Made by a program: the position numbers and the translations under genes
Notes under the pieces: model-generated
Told to the model about the DNA's origin: nothing
Seen by the model: the letters and a program-made list of their open reading frames with translations, nothing else
Database searches by the model: none
Assembly: GCA_963777045.1 (NCBI GenBank)
Contig: CAVZPD010000022.1
Span: forward strand, 62,001-126,000
Reading direction: 5' to 3'
DNA from: JAPSGM01 sp963777045
GTDB lineage: Bacteria; Chloroflexota; Limnocylindria; QHBO01
Length of the DNA stretch: 64,000 nt
Part shown: one piece after another, positions 60,767 to 64,000 of the stretch
Layout: the number at the start of each line of letters is the position of its first letter
How positions within the stretch are numbered: the stretch's first letter is position 1

Positions 60767-61210
60767 CTAGGCGCCGATGCCCAGCAGGTTGACGACGACG
60801 GCCGAGATGGCGAGCAGGACGACCATCACCACCAGCAGGACGCCGATGTTGCGCAGGTCACGCCCGACGTAGTGGTACTCGCTGGCCGCGCGTTCGCTGA
60901 GCCGCGACGATCCGCCGGCCAGGTTGAAATCGCTGGTGCGCGCGCGGACGCTCCGATTCGGGGCCGAACGGCGCGCGTCGGCTCGAGTCCCGGGTGGGGG
61001 CGTGGTGGCCCGGAGCTCGGCGTCTGCCGTCTCGAACGCGTCGACGCGCCCGCCGGTTGCCTCGGCCGGCCGGTCCTCCCCGGTTTCGGCGCCTTCCGGC
61101 GCCTGGGCGGGTTGAGCCGGGGCTGACTGCGTCGGCTTCGCCGGGCTGCGCTGTGCGCGACGCTGCTGTCGTGAACGGCGGGTTGCCGCCTTGCCTCCTC
61201 GTCGGGCCAT
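60767..61210 (-). CDS. Tail-anchored membrane protein, function unknown
   Basis: 147 residues. A very basic N-terminus (MARRGGKAATRRSRQQRRAQ), a Pro/Ala/Glu-rich disordered middle, and a single C-terminal membrane helix (IGVLLVVMVVLLAISAVVVN) preceded by SEYHYVGRDLRN. GAGGATTCC lies upstream of the ATG. It converges on rarA. Similar short tail-anchored proteins occur in related genomes, but I cannot name a family. Confidence 0.7.
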   Translation of the reverse strand: MARRGGKAATRRSRQQRRAQRSPAKPTQSAPAQPAQAPEGAETGEDRPAEATGGRVDAFETADAELRATTPPPGTRADARRSAPNRSVRARTSDFNLAGGSSRLSERAASEYHYVGRDLRNIGVLLVVMVVLLAISAVVVNLLGIGA

Positions 61211-61349
61211 GGAATCCTCGTGATGTGTTGCCGCACGCGAACGCGCCGGGGTGGCCGCGTGGGGACGCTATGATACCAGCCGGCCTGGGTTTGGCCGCAG
61301 CGGCGCCCGGGATCCCGATTCTTGCCGCCCGCATCCGGAGCGCCCGCCG

Positions 61350-61871
61350 ATGGATGAGCTCAACCGTCTCGTCGCCGACAATCTTGCCGCAGTGACCATC
61401 GCCTTCGGCGTCGTGCTGCTGCTGCTCCTGCTGCTGCTCGTCGTCCTCTCGCTGCGGTTGAGCGCCACCAGGCGCGCCTACCGCGAGCTCGTCGGCAACG
61501 GCGATCCCGGCTCCCTCCAGGAGCTGATCGAGTCGCAGTTCGGGCGGGTCGACGAGGTTGCGCACCGCCTCGGCCAGATGGACGCCGTGCATGCCTCGCT
61601 CGAGCGTCGTACCCAGAACAGCATCCAGCACATCGGCCTCGTCAGGTTCAACCCCTTCGAGGACACCGGGTCGGACCAGAGCTTCGCCATCGCCCTGCTC
61701 GACGGGGAGCGCGACGGCGTGGTCGTCTCGAGCCTGCACGGCCGGGCAAACACCCGGGTCTTCGCGAAGCCGGTGCAGCACGCCGCCTCGAGCCATCAGC
61801 TCTCCGACGAGGAGGAGCGGGCGATCCGCATCGCTCTCGCCGGCACCGGCCAGGAGCCACGCGACGCCTGA
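61350..61871 (+). CDS. DUF4446 family protein
   Basis: 173 residues. An N-terminal membrane helix (TIAFGVVLLLLLLLLVVLSL) and a coiled segment are followed by the diagnostic VRFNPFEDTGSDQSFAIALL and GVVVSSLHGRANTRVFAKPV of DUF4446. Function unknown; it is membrane-anchored with a cytoplasmic domain. ATG at 61350; the in-frame upstream extension is low-complexity. A TATGAT hexamer at about 61268 could be its promoter. Confidence 0.9.
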   Translation: MDELNRLVADNLAAVTIAFGVVLLLLLLLLVVLSLRLSATRRAYRELVGNGDPGSLQELIESQFGRVDEVAHRLGQMDAVHASLERRTQNSIQHIGLVRFNPFEDTGSDQSFAIALLDGERDGVVVSSLHGRANTRVFAKPVQHAASSHQLSDEEERAIRIALAGTGQEPRDA

Positions 61872-61896
61872 GGAGCGGGGCCCGGCGAACGGCGAG

Positions 61897-62526
61897 CTGC
61901 GCCACGAGCGTCAACGCCACCTTGCTGAACAGCGGCTGCTGACCGCATTGCACCGCGCCCACCGCCGCGAACCCCTGCGTCCCGACTTCCGGGTCGACTC
62001 GCTGATCGAGGCCGCCAGGGCCGTCCCCGCCGGCCGCTCTCCGAGGCACCGTGGAGCGGAACGCCTGCTGCTCGACGACCGCCAGATGCTGGAGGTGGTC
62101 GAGGCGTTGGCGAGGGCCGGGCGTGTCGTCCAGGAGGGACGCCGCATCCGGCTGGCCGAGCGCGCGCCGTCGCTCGACGGCGAGATGCGGGAGCGGGTGG
62201 ATCGGCTGGTGGTGGGGCTGACGGCGGCGCGCGCCGAGCCGCCACGGGTCGATTCGCTTGCCGCCCGGCTGGGCATCCCGCCGCCGGTCATCGACCAGCT
62301 GCGGACGGCTGGGGAGCTGCTGCAGGCCGCGCCGGGGATCGACTATCCCCGCGAGTCGTGGGAAGCGCTGCGGGCACGCCTGGAGCGGGTGTCGGCGACC
62401 GGTCCGCTGACCGTGGCCCGCGTGCGCGACGCGCTGCATACCAGCCGGCGCCATGCGGAGGCGCTGCTCTCCCTGCGCCGGGCCGAGGCGGATCGGGCCA
62501 AGAAGTCTCGTCGCCGAGGCGGCTGA
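61897..62526 (+). CDS. SelB C-terminal-like winged-helix protein, start not identifiable
   Basis: An open frame immediately after the DUF4446 stop encodes winged-helix repeats resembling the C-terminal part of selenocysteine-specific elongation factor SelB: LTALHRAHRREPLRPDF, VVEALARAGRVVQEGRRIRL, IDQLRTAGELLQAAPG and GPLTVARVRDALHTSRRHAEALL. The GTPase domains are absent; upstream is DUF4446. No ATG, GTG or TTG occurs in frame before the similarity begins, so a CTG (61897) or a lost start is possible. The usual SelB ending after the last helix is replaced by a basic tail. It may be a selB remnant or a free-standing RNA/DNA-binding protein. Confidence 0.5.
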   Translation: MRHERQRHLAEQRLLTALHRAHRREPLRPDFRVDSLIEAARAVPAGRSPRHRGAERLLLDDRQMLEVVEALARAGRVVQEGRRIRLAERAPSLDGEMRERVDRLVVGLTAARAEPPRVDSLAARLGIPPPVIDQLRTAGELLQAAPGIDYPRESWEALRARLERVSATGPLTVARVRDALHTSRRHAEALLSLRRAEADRAKKSRRRGG

Positions 62527-62598
62527 GCTGCATCGCTGGCGCGACAGCCGAGCTGTCCGATAAGCGTGTGATAACGGTCCGGTGAATGCCTCCTGGGC

Positions 62599-62604
62599 TA
62601 CCAT
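62599..62604 (+). promoter_or_regulatory. -10 hexamer TACCAT, leaderless promoter of the UvrD-type helicase
   Basis: Ends exactly 7 nt before the GTG at 62612, which is why that start was preferred over the GTG at 62582. Confidence 0.45.
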
Positions 62605-62611
62605 CGAGGAC

Positions 62612-64000
62612 GTGCCAGCCGTGGTGCCGTCACCGGACCAGCTCCCGATCTTCGAGGAGCTGTCCGCCCCACCGCCGAAACGGCGCGCCGGCCACCTCCG
62701 GATCCAGCCACCGCTGCTCGCCGACCTGACGTCCCGCCAGCGGAAGGCGGTCACCCACGGCGAGGGGCCGCTGCTCATCGTCGCCGGCGCCGGTACCGGC
62801 AAGACCACCGTCATCAGCAGGCGCATCGCCTGGCTGATCGCCGAGAAGAAGGCTCGCCCGTCGGAGATCCTGGCGCTCACCTTCACGGATCGAGCGGCCC
62901 TCGAGATGACCGAGCGCGTGGATCGCCTGGTGCCGTATGGCTACACCGATACGGTCATCAGCACCTTCCACGCCTTCGGTGATCGGCTCCTCCGCGAGCA
63001 CGCGCTGGAGGCCGGCCTCTCTGATCGGTCGACCGTTCTTTCGCGCGCCGAGCAGGTGATCTTCCTGCGCGAGCACCTCTTCGACCTGCCGCTGCAGCGG
63101 TTCAGGCCGCTCGGCGATCCGACCCGCTTCCTGCATGCGCTGGTGACGCTCATCAGCCGCGCCAGGGACGAAGACGTCTCACCCGGTGAGTACCGCGCGG
63201 CCGTGGCGCAACTCGTGGCTCGCTCCGCCGCGGAACCGGACGATGCGGCACTCGCCGAGGAGGCGGCGCGACAGATCGAGCTCGCCGGGCTGTACGAGGC
63301 GTACGAGGGGCTGATGCGTTCGCGCGATCGCCTCGACTTCGGCGACCAGGTCAGCCTGGCGCTGCGGCTGCTCCGCGAGCACCCCGCCGTCCTGGAGCAG
63401 GAACGGAAGCGCTTCCGCTACATCCTGGTCGACGAGTTCCAGGACACGAACCACGCCCAGTTCGAGCTGGTGAAGCTGCTGGCCGGCTCCCCGCGGGCCA
63501 GCGTGACGGTGGTCGGGGATGACGACCAGAGCATCTACCGCTTCCGGGGCGCGGCCCTCTCGAACATCCTGGGATTCCGCGCTGCCTATCCTCGCAGCGC
63601 GAGCGTGGTCCTCAACGACAACTTCCGCAGTCGTCAGCCCATCCTCGATGCCGCCTATCGCCTGATCCGCCACAACGACCCCGATCGGCTCGAGGCGCGA
63701 GAAGGCCTCGACAAGCGCCTGGCCGCCCGGGCCGCCTTCTCGCGTCCGGCACGCGCCCATGGCCCGATCGAGATGCTCGCGTTTGGTACCGGGTCGGATG
63801 AGGCGGACGCGACCGCCGAGCGGATATCCGCCGCCGTGCGAGAGGGCAGACCTGCGGGGGACCACGCCATCTTGGTGCGGACCAACCGCGACGCCGAGCC
63901 GATCCTGCGGTCGCTCAACATGGTGGGCCTCCCGTGGCGGTTCTCAGGCACTGCCGGCCTCTACCGGCAGCCCGAGGTCAGGCTGCTGGTGAGCTTCCTG
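62612..64000 (+). CDS. UvrD/PcrA-family DNA helicase, 3' end missing
   Basis: Superfamily 1A helicase, 463 residues visible, open to the window end. Q-motif LTSRQRKAVTHGEGP, Walker A AGAGTGKTTVISRRIA (GAGTGKT at 59-65), motif Ia FTDRAALEMTERV, motif Ic ISTFHAFGDRLL, Walker B LVDEFQDTNHAQFE, motif III VVGDDDQSIYRFRGA, and motif IV NDNFRSRQPILDAA are all in order. The N-terminal 35 residues before the Q motif are unusual. Whether it ends as plain UvrD or carries a C-terminal nuclease domain lies outside the window. Confidence 0.92.
   Translation, partial: MPAVVPSPDQLPIFEELSAPPPKRRAGHLRIQPPLLADLTSRQRKAVTHGEGPLLIVAGAGTGKTTVISRRIAWLIAEKKARPSEILALTFTDRAALEMTERVDRLVPYGYTDTVISTFHAFGDRLLREHALEAGLSDRSTVLSRAEQVIFLREHLFDLPLQRFRPLGDPTRFLHALVTLISRARDEDVSPGEYRAAVAQLVARSAAEPDDAALAEEAARQIELAGLYEAYEGLMRSRDRLDFGDQVSLALRLLREHPAVLEQERKRFRYILVDEFQDTNHAQFELVKLLAGSPRASVTVVGDDDQSIYRFRGAALSNILGFRAAYPRSASVVLNDNFRSRQPILDAAYRLIRHNDPDRLEAREGLDKRLAARAAFSRPARAHGPIEMLAFGTGSDEADATAERISAAVREGRPAGDHAILVRTNRDAEPILRSLNMVGLPWRFSGTAGLYRQPEVRLLVSFL

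Overview
The window is about 64 kb of very GC-rich, gene-dense bacterial chromosome with no phage, plasmid, IS or CRISPR signature. The gene mix suggests a member of the Chloroflexota (a Limnocylindria-like lineage) or a deep actinobacterium: a FhaA-FhaB-RodA-PBP cluster, Holin-X and DUF3105 membrane proteins, S-layer-type repeats with a GCG...FCP pattern, a class II T-box before valS, and many genes whose only upstream signal is a TANNNT hexamer about 7 nt before the start codon (leaderless mRNAs). The taxonomic placement is inference. The left edge cuts an NDH-2 gene and the right edge cuts a UvrD-type helicase.

Layout. 1-2509 (+): NDH-2, a small membrane protein, plsY and pgsA. 2516-5073 (-): an ABC-2 exporter whose ATPase and first permease each carry one extra base. 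5164-8678: an SDR epimerase-like protein, a DAO-type oxidase, and a UPF0173-like hydrolase with a DinB-like protein. 8679-8996 is non-coding and holds two copies of a 61-nt element. 8997-11586 (-): lipA and a LipB-metallohydrolase fusion. 11660-12406: an AlkD-like glycosylase. 12425-17926 (-): thioesterase, Lpd, E1 alpha, E1 beta and E2 of a branched-chain-type 2-oxoacid dehydrogenase, which needs the lipoate made by the neighbouring lip genes. 17976-24599: a cyanophycin island (M20 peptidase, an ATP-grasp-less cyanophycin-synthetase paralogue, CphA, CphB). 24666-30069: J-domain protein, histidine kinase, and a paired active/inactive M16 peptidase.

30089-35190: a Pro/Thr-rich membrane protein, tRNA-Lys, an SLH-bearing FAD protein, DUF3105, Holin-X, a DUF3618-like protein and tRNA-Leu. 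35218-40426: tig-clpP, ogt, clpX and mscS, with two copies of a 120-nt palindromic repeat before tig and before clpX. 40570-48694: a coiled-coil protein, T-box plus valS, two zinc-ribbon proteins, a CpaE/TadZ-like ATPase and an FmdB protein. 48859-52931: FHA-FHA-RodA-PBP2 without the kinase and phosphatase usual in actinobacteria. 53027-57540: MoxR-DUF58-transglutaminase. 57546-64000: histidine phosphatase, class V aminotransferase, RarA, small proteins, a SelB-tail-like protein, and a UvrD helicase.

The observations most worth a second look are the 120-nt repeat family, the 61-nt paired elements, the cyanophycin island with its shared symmetric promoter, the LipB fusion, and the widespread leaderless starts. 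Several apparent frameshifts (near 3430, 4585, 30647 and perhaps 33083) are all explained by one extra base, so assembly error should be excluded before calling them pseudogenes.
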